Source: Pseudonocardiales bacterium (GTDB lineage: Bacteria > Actinomycetota > Actinomycetes > Mycobacteriales > Jatrophihabitantaceae). From it: a DNA stretch of 34,271 nucleotides. The stretch is from positions 53,076-87,346 of the forward strand of contig QHCC01000041.1 of assembly GCA_003243915.1 (NCBI GenBank). The letters run 5' to 3'. How positions within the stretch are numbered: position 1 is the stretch's first letter; the number at the start of each line of letters is the position of its first letter. A program made the translations under genes and the position numbers. Shown piece by piece: positions 16,633-24,195 of this stretch. The notes below the pieces were generated by a model. The model saw only the letters and a list, made by a program, of their open reading frames with translations. It searched no databases and had not been told where the DNA came from.

Positions 16633-17640
16633 TCAGGTACGACCCGGGGTCTGCGCCCGATGGTGGCGCTCGATGAGCCGCGAGACCAGCACCGATCCGA
16701 AGGCAGTGAGCACGTCGGCCGCAGTGCACAGCAGGCGTGAGATGAGTGCGACGGCCAGCGCCGGGCCGGTGGCCAGCACGGCGCTCAGCCCGGCCACGAC
16801 GACGACCTCGCGCACGCCTACCCCTGAGGGCAGGACGAAGGCGAAGAAGCCGGCGCATACCGCAACCGCGAAGGCACCGGTGATCCCGAAGTACGACCCT
16901 GCGGCGACCGGGTGGACGGCATGCACGAGGATCCACAGCTGGGCGCCGGAAAGCAGCCAGGCGATGACCGACCACCCGGCGGCCTGCGCCACCACCGCAC
17001 CCGGGATCCGCGCCGAGAGCTGCGGACGCCTGATGATCGCGAGCATCCTGTTCGTGACGAACGTCAGCAGTCGCGGGACCAGGATCACCAACCCGAGGGG
17101 CGCCAACAGCAGCAGCCAGGCGAGCGCCCCCCACTTCACCCGCAGTGCCGGCAGCGCCGCCATCGCGAAGCACATCCCCGTGACGAACGTGACCATGACC
17201 GCGAGCAGGAGCGCGACCAGGGACCGGTTCCGGGGGACCTCGTGGCGGCGGCCCAGGTGGGCCTGCAGCGCGAACGCCCACACGCTGCCGGGCAGGTAGC
17301 GCGCCAGCTGACCGGTGAGGTAGACCTGCGCGGCGTGCGCCCCGTGCAGCTGCGTGCCGACGCCGCTGAGCACCGCCTGCCACACCTTGGAGTTGGCCAG
17401 CAGCGCTGCACAGGCCGCGCCCAGGGCCAGCACGATGTCGAGCCAGGTCAACCGACCCACGGTCGTGCGCACCGCGGACCAGTCGTGGGCGACCGCCACC
17501 CCGACGGCTGCGACGACGGCAAGGACGACCAGCACACGCAGGGCGGCGAGCACCGGTCCCGTCCACGCCTTCGCGCGTAACCGGGCCAGCGGGGATCCGG
17601 CGCCGTCGGCCGCGCGCGGTAACGCGTCGGTCTTGCTCAC
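16633..17640 (-). CDS. Flippase-like lysylphosphatidylglycerol synthase TM protein
   Basis: The 335-residue polytopic protein has about eight to nine hydrophobic helices and ends with FAFVLPSGVGVREVVVVAGLS, the signature loop of the UPF0104/LPG_synthase_TM family. Members linked to GT2 genes are thought to move lipid-linked sugars or phospholipids across the membrane. The GTG start overlaps the GT2 stop by four bases (GTGA), so the two are translationally coupled; the frame upstream of 17640 is antisense noise. A short cytoplasmic N-terminal tail of about 25 residues precedes the first helix. It is the last gene of the coupled four-gene unit. Confidence 0.88.
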   Translation of the reverse strand: MSKTDALPRAADGAGSPLARLRAKAWTGPVLAALRVLVVLAVVAAVGVAVAHDWSAVRTTVGRLTWLDIVLALGAACAALLANSKVWQAVLSGVGTQLHGAHAAQVYLTGQLARYLPGSVWAFALQAHLGRRHEVPRNRSLVALLLAVMVTFVTGMCFAMAALPALRVKWGALAWLLLLAPLGLVILVPRLLTFVTNRMLAIIRRPQLSARIPGAVVAQAAGWSVIAWLLSGAQLWILVHAVHPVAAGSYFGITGAFAVAVCAGFFAFVLPSGVGVREVVVVAGLSAVLATGPALAVALISRLLCTAADVLTAFGSVLVSRLIERHHRAQTPGRT

Positions 17641-18371
17641 GACGGCCTGGCGCCCGCGGGCCGGCGCAGCGACGTGGCCGTGAATCGCAGCCGGAGCACC
17701 ATGCTGATCATCTCCAGGCCGAGCCGGATCGTCTTGCCGAGTTCGCCGGTGACCGAGGAGACCCCCACCCGCGGGTGATAATTCACCGGCACCTGGACGA
17801 CCTTGGTCCGGCGCAGTAGGGCGATCAGCAGCATCTCCAGCCCGAACGAGGAACCGGCCACCGTGAACATCGGCTTGATGTCGTCGATGCACTCACGCGA
17901 GAGCACCCGGAAGGTGCAGCCGACGTCACTCAGGTAGCCGGTGTTGTAGAGGACCTCGATCAGCTTGGCGACGGCCCAGTTGCCCCACTGCAGGAACGCG
18001 CCCATGTTCGCGCCCTCCCAGATGAAGTTCGAGACCGTCCGCGAACCGAGCACGAAACCGCACTCGACAGTGAACGGGAGCAGCTTCAGCAGGTCTTCGG
18101 GGTTGAACGTGCCGTCCGGTTCGCAGATGCAGACCAGGTTGGTGTTGACCTCGGCCAGGCCGCGCTGGATGGCGGCGCCGTAGCCCTGCCGGGTCTCGAC
18201 GACCTCGCGCGCGCCGGTGAGCGCCACCTCCTCCGACGTGCCCGCCGCCGCGTTGTTGTTCACGACGAGAATCTCGTCGACAATGCCGATGGCCTCGAAG
18301 CGCCGGATGGCGTCGGCGATGCTGTCCTTCTCGTTGTAGGTCGGCAGCACGACGCTCAGCGACTTACCCAT
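17637..18371 (-). CDS. GT2 family glycosyltransferase (dolichol-phosphate-sugar synthase-like)
   Basis: The 244-residue soluble GT-A enzyme has VVLPTYNEKDSI at the nucleotide-binding strand, EILVVNNNAA, the QGYGAAIQRGL helix, and CEPDGTF where most relatives carry DxD (here E-P-D). Then follow VLGSRT, GNWAVAKL, LSDVGCTFRVLS and a C-terminal VPVNYHPRVGVSSVTG. This is a well-populated actinobacterial GT2 group resembling polyprenyl-phosphate mannose/glucose synthases but without their membrane tail. It probably loads a sugar onto a lipid carrier for the neighbouring flippase. The ATG at 18371 overlaps the end of the DUF2142 gene by eight bases; the GTG two codons earlier is an alternative. Confidence 0.92.
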   Translation of the reverse strand: MGKSLSVVLPTYNEKDSIADAIRRFEAIGIVDEILVVNNNAAAGTSEEVALTGAREVVETRQGYGAAIQRGLAEVNTNLVCICEPDGTFNPEDLLKLLPFTVECGFVLGSRTVSNFIWEGANMGAFLQWGNWAVAKLIEVLYNTGYLSDVGCTFRVLSRECIDDIKPMFTVAGSSFGLEMLLIALLRRTKVVQVPVNYHPRVGVSSVTGELGKTIRLGLEMISMVLRLRFTATSLRRPAGARPS

Positions 18372-19944
18372 CCACACTGGGCACCGCCTCCCGCGGGCCG
18401 TGAATGCGGGGGGGCCGGATGCCGGCGGTCACGACGACCAGGCCCGCCGCCCCGAGCGCACCCAGCACCAGCCACGGCGCCCAGCCGAGGTAGGGATGCC
18501 ACTGCGACTTGCCGAAGAAGAGCATCGGGCCGTTCGCCCCGACCGCGTACCTCCTGGCGTTCAGGTAGAGGCCCACGAACTGCAACGCCGGCATCACCAC
18601 CGCGGCGATGCCGACGAATCTGCGCATCGCCGACGGCGCTGCGGTGCCGAATCTCTCTGCCACCACGACGCCGGCCAGGACCGGCACCATCATGAAGAAC
18701 GGCAGCATGTGCCGTCCCTGCAACCCCGCGGCTATCGGGAAGAACACGGTCGCGTACGTCACGTATGCCAGCAGGACGGTGGCCACCAGCCAGCCCGCGA
18801 GTGACCACCGATCCGCTCGGGATCCGACGAGGACGGCCAGGCCGACCAGCAGCACGAGCAGGACGAGGTAGGCGGCGTAGGACCAGCGCGGCATGTTGGT
18901 GTCCAGCCAGCCGAACTGCCCGATGGCCGAGTGCACGATCCCGTAGGCCTGCTGACTGAACACGCCCAGCGCGGCCCCGCTCACCGGGCGGCCGGTCAGG
19001 GCGGGATGGTCATAGCGGCTCTCCCAGGTCGCGACCGCCGCCACCGCCACGATGGGAATCACCGCCGCCGAGACGAAGGCGGGGCGGTGTGCCTTGATCA
19101 GGTCCCAGAAGAACCGCCAGCCCAACCGGCAGACCAGCAGCACGATCACCGCGCCGAACGTGACGGCGCCGAGCTGACGACTGAGGATCAGTGCCGCACC
19201 CACCCCGGCCAACAGCAGCTGCGTACCGCCCTCCTGCAGCGACTCCGGCCTGCGAATTGCCGTGACGGCGATCGCCGCGACGGCGAGGGCTCCCGCGATC
19301 TCGACCCCGCTGAGGCTGACGGTGGCCGAGACGAAGACCGTCATCGGAGTGAGCGCGATGACCGCGCCGAACAACGCCGTGCGACCCAACCAGCGCTCCA
19401 GGTGCGCGCACCCGAGCCAGATCAGCACCGCCGACATCAATCCGCACACGAGACGAGCCGCGACGAAGGCGTGGTACGGCGTCGCAGTCAGTGCGGCCGC
19501 GAACCCGATCGGGACGTAGAGGAAGGGCGGATAGCTGCCGAGTGCAGTGGCCACGTCACGCCGGCCGGACCCGGACGGCCGCTTGGTCGGCAGGCACGCG
19601 GCAGACCTGTCAGGCTTGAACGCCTCGCACGCGTAGCCGGCTGGCGAGAGCCGCGACGGGATCGCCACGACCCGGCTGATCGAGGCATTGCGGATGCTGA
19701 TGAGGCGCTGGTCCGCGGGCGGTTTGGGGTAGGCAGACCCGATGTCGAGCCTGGCCATGCCGAGTGCCTTGACGAGGTGATCCGGCTCGTCGGGCGCCGC
19801 ACCGGCCGGGTTCGAGAACGCCCACGCGAGCATCATCAGCAGGTAGGGCAACACGAAGATCGCGGCGACGGTCTTCGCTCCTGCCGAGCGGCGCGCCGCA
19901 GCCGGAGTGTCGGTCGCCGCCGCGGCAGTCTCTGTTCCGGTCAT
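18364..19944 (-). CDS. DUF2142 polytopic membrane protein (putative GT-C glycosyltransferase)
   Basis: The 526-residue protein has about ten to twelve membrane helices. After the first helix it carries the acidic loop NPAGAAPDEPDHLVKALGMA, the hallmark of DUF2142 and reminiscent of the GT-C catalytic loop. A large extracytoplasmic loop with cysteines (YACEAF, SAACLP) follows, then the helices and a QGRHMLPFFMM segment near the C-terminal third. It probably transfers a sugar from a polyprenyl phosphate on the outer face. The ATG overlaps the stop of the upstream methyltransferase (ATGA). It is coupled at its other end to the GT2 gene. The function is inferred from fold and neighbours. Confidence 0.88.
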   Translation of the reverse strand: MTGTETAAAATDTPAAARRSAGAKTVAAIFVLPYLLMMLAWAFSNPAGAAPDEPDHLVKALGMARLDIGSAYPKPPADQRLISIRNASISRVVAIPSRLSPAGYACEAFKPDRSAACLPTKRPSGSGRRDVATALGSYPPFLYVPIGFAAALTATPYHAFVAARLVCGLMSAVLIWLGCAHLERWLGRTALFGAVIALTPMTVFVSATVSLSGVEIAGALAVAAIAVTAIRRPESLQEGGTQLLLAGVGAALILSRQLGAVTFGAVIVLLVCRLGWRFFWDLIKAHRPAFVSAAVIPIVAVAAVATWESRYDHPALTGRPVSGAALGVFSQQAYGIVHSAIGQFGWLDTNMPRWSYAAYLVLLVLLVGLAVLVGSRADRWSLAGWLVATVLLAYVTYATVFFPIAAGLQGRHMLPFFMMVPVLAGVVVAERFGTAAPSAMRRFVGIAAVVMPALQFVGLYLNARRYAVGANGPMLFFGKSQWHPYLGWAPWLVLGALGAAGLVVVTAGIRPPRIHGPREAVPSVDG

Positions 19945-20624
19945 CGAGCCGGATTCGAGGCCACGACGAGCATCTGACCGGCGAGCGGTTTGATCGGTGA
20001 GCGCAGGTACCACGGGACGAGGAAGCTCAGGCGTGATCCGCGCGACTTCATCGTCAGCGGCAGGAACCTGGCGAAGGTGTGCTCGACGTGCCAGCCGAGG
20101 GACGTGAGCAGATCGGTCAGCGAACGGTCGGTGTAGATCGCGACGTGGGTGTAGTCGTCGAAGTACTCCTTCGGGTTGAGCCGGAAGTTCGGCTGGATCA
20201 GCAGCAGCCGCCCGCCCGGACGCAGGACCCGCCGCGCTTCGTGCAGCAGCCGTTCGGCGTCGGCGCGCTCCAGGTGTTCGAGCAGGTTGGAGGCGAGCAC
20301 GCAGTCGAACGAGCCGTCGCCGAAGCGGGACAGGTCGGTGCAGTCGCCCACGATCGCGGTGACCCCCGCATGGGCCGCCTTGAGCACCGTCGCATCGAGG
20401 TCCATCGCGGTGACGCTGCGAGCGGCGACGGCGTTGGCGAAGTCGCACCACCCGGCGCCCAGCTCGAGCACGTCGGAGTCGGCGGGTATCCAGCGGCGCA
20501 GGTAGTCGCAGATGTGGCGCCAGACCACGGCACGGTTTGGGTCTGCGGCCAGCCTGGTCTCGAAGTAACCCGTGCGGTAGACGCCGTCGCCGGCACCGGC
20601 ACTGCCGGCCGGTGTCGCGCTCAT
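19941..20624 (-). CDS. Class I SAM-dependent methyltransferase
   Basis: The 227-residue protein has the SAM-binding loop VLELGAGWCDFANAV (motif I), MDLDATVL, GDCTDLSRF (motif II), CVLASNLLEHL and VLRPGGRLLLIQP (motif III). A C-terminal domain with LGWHVEHTFARFLP follows. It resembles methyltransferases that accompany GT2 enzymes in surface-glycan loci and probably methylates a sugar or lipid carrier. The ATG at 20624 has GAGGAG about six bases upstream; 13 earlier in-frame residues are unsupported. It is the first gene of a coupled operon (ATGA overlap with DUF2142), so its promoter lies in the AT-richer 20625-20838 region shared with the divergent XRE gene. Confidence 0.92.
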   Translation of the reverse strand: MSATPAGSAGAGDGVYRTGYFETRLAADPNRAVVWRHICDYLRRWIPADSDVLELGAGWCDFANAVAARSVTAMDLDATVLKAAHAGVTAIVGDCTDLSRFGDGSFDCVLASNLLEHLERADAERLLHEARRVLRPGGRLLLIQPNFRLNPKEYFDDYTHVAIYTDRSLTDLLTSLGWHVEHTFARFLPLTMKSRGSRLSFLVPWYLRSPIKPLAGQMLVVASNPAR

Positions 20625-20764
20625 CGGCACTCCTCGGGCGGGCGATCGGCCTGATGGCCACACTGTCGCCCGGCGAAGATATCAGGGGCATCGGGTCGAA
20701 TCGGGCATCACTGCGGCGCTGCGATGACGGCAACTCTTCGCGCTGCCGGCTGGCATCACAGCTG

Positions 20765-20785
20765 CAAACGTGGTATTTACGTTTG
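20765..20785. promoter_or_regulatory. Perfect 7-7-7 inverted repeat (candidate operator)
   Basis: CAAACGT at 20765-20771 and ACGTTTG at 20779-20785 are perfect reverse complements separated by seven bases (GGTATTT). The surrounding 30 bases are the most AT-rich stretch near here (followed by TTAAT) and lie in the gap between the divergent methyltransferase and XRE-regulator genes. A two-turn spacing of half-sites fits a dimeric helix-turn-helix protein such as the adjacent regulator, so autoregulation and control of the glycan operon are plausible inferences. Confidence 0.6.
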
Positions 20786-20838
20786 TTAATTGAGCGGGCG
20801 GGTTGCCGGCTGATCTCGAGAGACGGGCGGGGGACATC

Positions 20839-21306
20839 GTGTCGGACGACATCGTGAGCCGCAACCGGGCGCTGCAACAGGCCTGGTACGGCGAGCCCAT
20901 CGGGGATACCGTGCGCCGCTTGACCGGGGCGCTGCGCGTGACGCAGGCCCAACTCGCCGACGTCGTGGGGTTATCAGCCCCGATGCTCTCGCAGCTGGCC
21001 AGCGGGCAGCGCGCCAAGATTGCCAACCCGGCGGTGCTGAGCCGGGTCCAGCAGGTGGCCGAGATCGCGAGCGACCCCACCCTGGGCACGCTGCCACCCT
21101 CGGAGGTCGAGCGGCGCCTGCAGGCGATACGGATCAGCATCGCGACGTCGACGTTCACCGGGGCGGTGCCGGCCCCGGACCTGTCGGTCATCCGGACCGA
21201 GCTACAGGCGCGGGCCTCCCCGGCCGAGATCGAGCAGGCCGCCCGCCTGTTGGACGGCAGTCACCCGGCGCTGGCGAAGTTCCTGCGCGCCTACGGGTGC
21301 CATTGA
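20839..21306 (+). CDS. XRE-type helix-turn-helix DNA-binding protein
   Basis: The 155-residue protein has an N-terminal lambda-repressor-type HTH (about residues 28-60: VTQAQLADVVGLSAPMLSQL with SGQRAK after it). A helical C-terminal part of unknown role ends in HPALAKFLRAYGCH. No sensor domain is evident, so it may be a dimeric repressor or a nucleoid-associated regulator. I chose the GTG at 20839 because a G-rich stretch (GGGGGA) lies seven bases upstream; a TTG at 20803 in frame is possible. The gene is divergent from the glycan operon, with a perfect inverted repeat between them. Hemerythrin follows 54 bases downstream. Confidence 0.82.
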   Translation: MSDDIVSRNRALQQAWYGEPIGDTVRRLTGALRVTQAQLADVVGLSAPMLSQLASGQRAKIANPAVLSRVQQVAEIASDPTLGTLPPSEVERRLQAIRISIATSTFTGAVPAPDLSVIRTELQARASPAEIEQAARLLDGSHPALAKFLRAYGCH

Positions 21307-21360
21307 CTACCGGGTGCTCGCCAGCTAAACCGGTCTAGGTGACTGCGGAGGGGAGCGGCG

Positions 21361-21864
21361 TTGGCTGACATCATCGAGCTCATCTATGCCGACCACGACT
21401 GGTTTCGTCGGCACTTCTTCTACCTCGACGACGCGAAGTCCGATGCGGAGTTGACGGCGATATGGCAGCCGTTGGCCACCAGGCTCGACACCCACGCTGA
21501 TGCAGAGGAGACCGTGTTCTATCCCGCGCTGCTGAAGGTCGGCGACAGCGGTGATCCCGAGGACGAAACCGAGGACGCGATCGAGGACCACAACGCCATT
21601 CGGGACGCGGTCAAGCAAGCCCGCACACACGCGGTCGGTACGCCGGAATGGTTCGAGGCCGTCGGGAAGGCACGCACCGAGAACGGCAAACACATCGATG
21701 AGGAGGAGCGCGAGGCGCTGCCCGACTTCATCAAGAGCGCAACTGCAGAACTGCGCCACGAGCTTGCGATGAAGTGGTTGCAGTTCTATCACCAGCACCC
21801 GGACGGCAAGGGCGTCGATGAGTCGGACAAGGACCCGCAGGACTACATCAGCGAGAACAGCTGA
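21361..21864 (+). CDS. Hemerythrin HHE-domain protein
   Basis: The 167-residue protein carries the full set of di-iron ligands of a bacterial hemerythrin: the first helix YADHDWFRRHFF, the second THADAEETVFYP, the third EDHNAIRD, and the fourth GKHIDEEEREALPDF. Both bridging glutamates and five or more histidines are present. Such single-domain proteins bind O2 or sense/scavenge reactive oxygen, nitrogen or iron in the cytosol. The acidic tail (GKGVDESDKDPQ) is probably disordered. The TTG start is supported by a strong GGAGGGG ribosome binding site about eight bases upstream. It may be cotranscribed with the XRE gene, which would make redox-linked regulation possible. Confidence 0.93.
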   Translation: MADIIELIYADHDWFRRHFFYLDDAKSDAELTAIWQPLATRLDTHADAEETVFYPALLKVGDSGDPEDETEDAIEDHNAIRDAVKQARTHAVGTPEWFEAVGKARTENGKHIDEEEREALPDFIKSATAELRHELAMKWLQFYHQHPDGKGVDESDKDPQDYISENS

Positions 21865-21926
21865 CATCGCTGCGGGCCGCAATTCGCAATCCGGGCGTTG
21901 TCGTAGATGGGTGCGAGGCTGCGGAC

Positions 21927-22649
21927 ATGAACGATCTCGGCAACGGTGCCCCGCTCTCGCGGACGGCTGCCTCGCGGGCCGTCGAAGCGATCGGCTGGCG
22001 CTACGTGCTCGGCGCCCTGTGCACCTCCGTGGCGGTGACGTCCCTCGACCGGGCCCTACAGATCACGTCCGACGTGGTCGCGGTCGGCGGGCAGCAGGTC
22101 GATGATCACCTGCGTGTCGACCTGCGGCCCGACCGGGTCGAACTGTCGCTGCAGACCCGCGCGATCGGTGCCCTGACCGTGCGCGACACCGAGCTTGCGC
22201 GCGACATCTCCGCGGCCGTGGCCCGGCGCGGCGCGGTGACCGGCGGCGCCACGGCCACCGAACTGGCGCGGCCGGTACAGATGCTCGAGATGGCGATCGA
22301 CGCCCTGGACATACCGACGATCCGGCCGTTCTGGAAAGCGGTGATGGCCTACACCGACGAACCCGGCACCGGCGGACCCGACGATGCCATCGTCGACCCT
22401 GTCGGGCAGTTGCCGGCTATCTGGTTCCAGCAGATGGACGCCCCGCGCCCGCAACGAAACCGGGTGCACTTCGACATCACGGTCGCCCACGACGAGGCCG
22501 AGCCACGCGTGCGGGCGGCCCTGGACGCCGGCGGGGTGCTGGTCGACGACTCCTACGCCCGCTCGTTCTGGGTTCTGGCCGACGTCGAGGGCAACGAAGT
22601 CTGCGTGTGCACCTGGACCGACCGCGACGAGCGCCTCCCGGACGGCTGA
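21927..22649 (+). CDS. Pterin-carbinolamine-dehydratase-like / VOC (glyoxalase-like) fusion
   Basis: The 240-residue protein joins two domains. Residues about 10-108 resemble pterin-4a-carbinolamine dehydratase (ASRAVEAIGWRY, then DLRPDRVELSLQTRAIGALTVRDTELAR). Residues about 118-235 form a glyoxalase-like VOC domain (IRPFWKAVMAYTD, NRVHFDITVAHDEA, SFWVLADVEGNEVCVC). The fusion is common in actinobacteria. The catalytic HHPD of true dehydratases reads D-H-L-R here, with one His retained, so dehydratase activity is doubtful. The VOC metal ligands are partly present (His in VHFDI, Glu in EGNEV). Its substrate is unknown. The ATG is 62 bases after the hemerythrin stop. Confidence 0.82.
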   Translation: MNDLGNGAPLSRTAASRAVEAIGWRYVLGALCTSVAVTSLDRALQITSDVVAVGGQQVDDHLRVDLRPDRVELSLQTRAIGALTVRDTELARDISAAVARRGAVTGGATATELARPVQMLEMAIDALDIPTIRPFWKAVMAYTDEPGTGGPDDAIVDPVGQLPAIWFQQMDAPRPQRNRVHFDITVAHDEAEPRVRAALDAGGVLVDDSYARSFWVLADVEGNEVCVCTWTDRDERLPDG

Positions 22650-22749
22650 GGTGATGCTGCCCGCCGCGCTGGTGGCCAAAGCCCGGAGCTGGACCGTCGA
22701 GGTCTGTGCCGAGAGCGCCTGTGCGGACGCTCGCTGGGATGAGTCCTGC

Positions 22750-23007
22750 TCAGGATTCGAGGCTTGGAGCTGCGCCTGAGTCGTCACGGGTCATCGCGAT
22801 CCCGTGCCGCAAGGTGAGGATGGTCAGGCTCGCCTGCACCTGGGCACGGTTCGTCTGACGCCGCACCGCGAGCGGCAGGCGCCCCCACACTGCGTCGATG
22901 ATCTCCTCCACCGTCACGGTCGCGTCGGCCTCTTCGCGTTCGCGGGTGTCACGGTCGTGGCGGGCCAGCGCATCCTCGATCCATCGGCGCAGCTCGGTCC
23001 GGTCCAC
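22750..23007 (-). CDS. Small hypothetical protein
   Basis: The 85-residue protein is charged and largely helical: DRTELRRWIEDALARHDRDTRE, then a strand/helix segment VTVEEIIDAVWGRLP and RAQVQASLTILTLRHG. It has no signal peptide, membrane helix or recognised motif. It resembles small actinobacterial hypothetical proteins, but I cannot assign a family. GGGAG lies upstream of the GTG. It sits about 70 bases after the DinB-like gene on the same strand and may share its transcript. Confidence 0.6.
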   Translation of the reverse strand: MDRTELRRWIEDALARHDRDTREREEADATVTVEEIIDAVWGRLPLAVRRQTNRAQVQASLTILTLRHGIAMTRDDSGAAPSLES

Positions 23008-23075
23008 GATGAGAGTCTGCTCCCGGGCCGGGGATGGGCTGTCTCGCAGTGCCGGGATGGTCGCAGACCGTCGGC

Positions 23076-23591
23076 TCAGCCTGTGGGAAACGCATCCACT
23101 TCGCTGCGCTCTTCGGCGGCGCCGACCGCATCGGCATAGAACGCCGACTCGGCGACGTGAACCGCGACCTGGCGCAGCGTCCAGGCCTCACCAGCTGGCT
23201 CGTCCAGCTGCTGGTCGGTGAGCGATCGCAGTCTGAGCTCCCAGATCAGGGCGAGGCGTCGCAGTCGGCTGCCGGCTTCGTCCAGGTCGTCCGCAGTGAA
23301 CACCGCGAGGTCCGCGGGGGTGGTGACGGCCGACGCGTGCCAGGCGTCCGGCTCGGTCTCTCGGCCGGCCAGCCGGGCCTCGACCTCGGCGAGGTGGTCG
23401 AGGAGATGATCGGCCACCCGCCGAATTGCCTTGTGGGGCGTGTACGTCCGCGGCGCCTCTCCCTCGACGGCGACCGTGATCGGTGCGCCGTCCCAGTTCG
23501 GCCAGGTCGCGGCCAGCTCGAGGACATGGTCGACCATGCCGGTGACGCGCTCGGCGGGATGCCGCTCGTCCACGGCAGCTACCTCAGTCAT
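23076..23591 (-). CDS. DinB/mycothiol-dependent-type four-helix protein
   Basis: The 171-residue protein is predicted to be a four-helix bundle of the DinB/YfiT superfamily. It has HLLDHLAEVEARLAG in the second helix and WTLRQVAVHVAESAFYADAV in the last, with His residues in positions usual for the metal site (HLLDH, VAVHVAES). In actinobacteria this superfamily includes mycothiol-dependent S-transferases and maleylpyruvate isomerases, so a thiol-transfer role is possible. The ATG at 23591 has GGAAGG about eight bases upstream and is preferred over an in-frame start ten codons earlier. MarR is encoded just upstream on the same strand, with an 87-base gap between coding regions. Confidence 0.7.
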   Translation of the reverse strand: MTEVAAVDERHPAERVTGMVDHVLELAATWPNWDGAPITVAVEGEAPRTYTPHKAIRRVADHLLDHLAEVEARLAGRETEPDAWHASAVTTPADLAVFTADDLDEAGSRLRRLALIWELRLRSLTDQQLDEPAGEAWTLRQVAVHVAESAFYADAVGAAEERSEVDAFPTG

Positions 23592-23678
23592 ACCGGCCAC
23601 CTTCCCAAGCGTCACCGACAACCATCGCAGCCAGGTCAGGTCGGGGCGGTGCCGCTCGCTGGCCCGGGCGGGCGCCGC

Positions 23679-24125
23679 TCACCACGCGGGGCGCAGCCGT
23701 CCGGGAACCACGACCGCCTGCAGAGCGGCCCGTAGCCCGGTCATGGCAGCGGCATCCAGCTGGCCCTGCCAGGCCGCCACGGTTTCGGCCGCAGCCTGCT
23801 CTGCTGCCCGGGTGCAGGCCCGACCCCGCGCCGTCAGGGCCAGCAGCCGGGACCGGGCGTCGCGAGGGTCGACCGCCCGCGTCAGGTAACCGCGCTGCAC
23901 CAGGTGCTCGACCAGCTGGCTCGCGGCCTGCTTGGTCACGCCGAGGTGGCCGGCCACATCCGCCACCGTCGCGTCGCCGGCCCTCACCCGCGCGAAGACG
24001 AAGCCGTGCGACGGGCGGACGTCGTGGAATCCACGCCGCGCGAGGCCGTGCTGGATCCCGTCGACGACCTGGGTCGAGGCCCGCAGGACCAGCATGGCCA
24101 CGTCCAGGTGCTTCTGATCGCTCAC
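23679..24125 (-). CDS. MarR-family transcriptional regulator
   Basis: The 148-residue protein has the MarR winged helix: VADVAGHLGVTKQAASQLVEHLVQRGYLTR (about 53-84) followed by the wing DPRDARSRLLALTARG (86-101). Flanking dimerisation helices complete the fold. MarR dimers typically bind palindromes near their own promoters and release DNA on binding a phenolic ligand or after oxidation. The gene is divergent from a cupin gene across a 70-base region packed with TTGAC/GTCAA half-sites, a direct indication of autoregulation and control of the cupin. The GTG start is the only reasonable one. No Cys is present near the recognition helix. Confidence 0.92.
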   Translation of the reverse strand: MSDQKHLDVAMLVLRASTQVVDGIQHGLARRGFHDVRPSHGFVFARVRAGDATVADVAGHLGVTKQAASQLVEHLVQRGYLTRAVDPRDARSRLLALTARGRACTRAAEQAAAETVAAWQGQLDAAAMTGLRAALQAVVVPGRLRPAW

Positions 24126-24134
24126 CCGACCAGC

Positions 24135-24181
24135 TTGACATGACAGTCAAGTTCCTTGACCATATAGTCAACTTACTTGAC
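24135..24181. promoter_or_regulatory. Five-half-site MarR operator array
   Basis: Five half-sites of alternating orientation are packed into 47 bases: TTGAC 24135-24139, GTCAA 24146-24150, TTGAC 24156-24160, GTCAA 24167-24171 and TTGAC 24177-24181. Their centres are 11, 10, 11 and 10 bases apart, close to one helical turn each. The first two form a perfect CTTGAC-N6-GTCAAG palindrome. This is the intergenic region of the divergent MarR and cupin genes, so it is almost certainly the MarR operator; cooperative binding of two or more dimers is inferred. Confidence 0.88.
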
Positions 24182-24195
24182 TGTATGGAGGTTTC

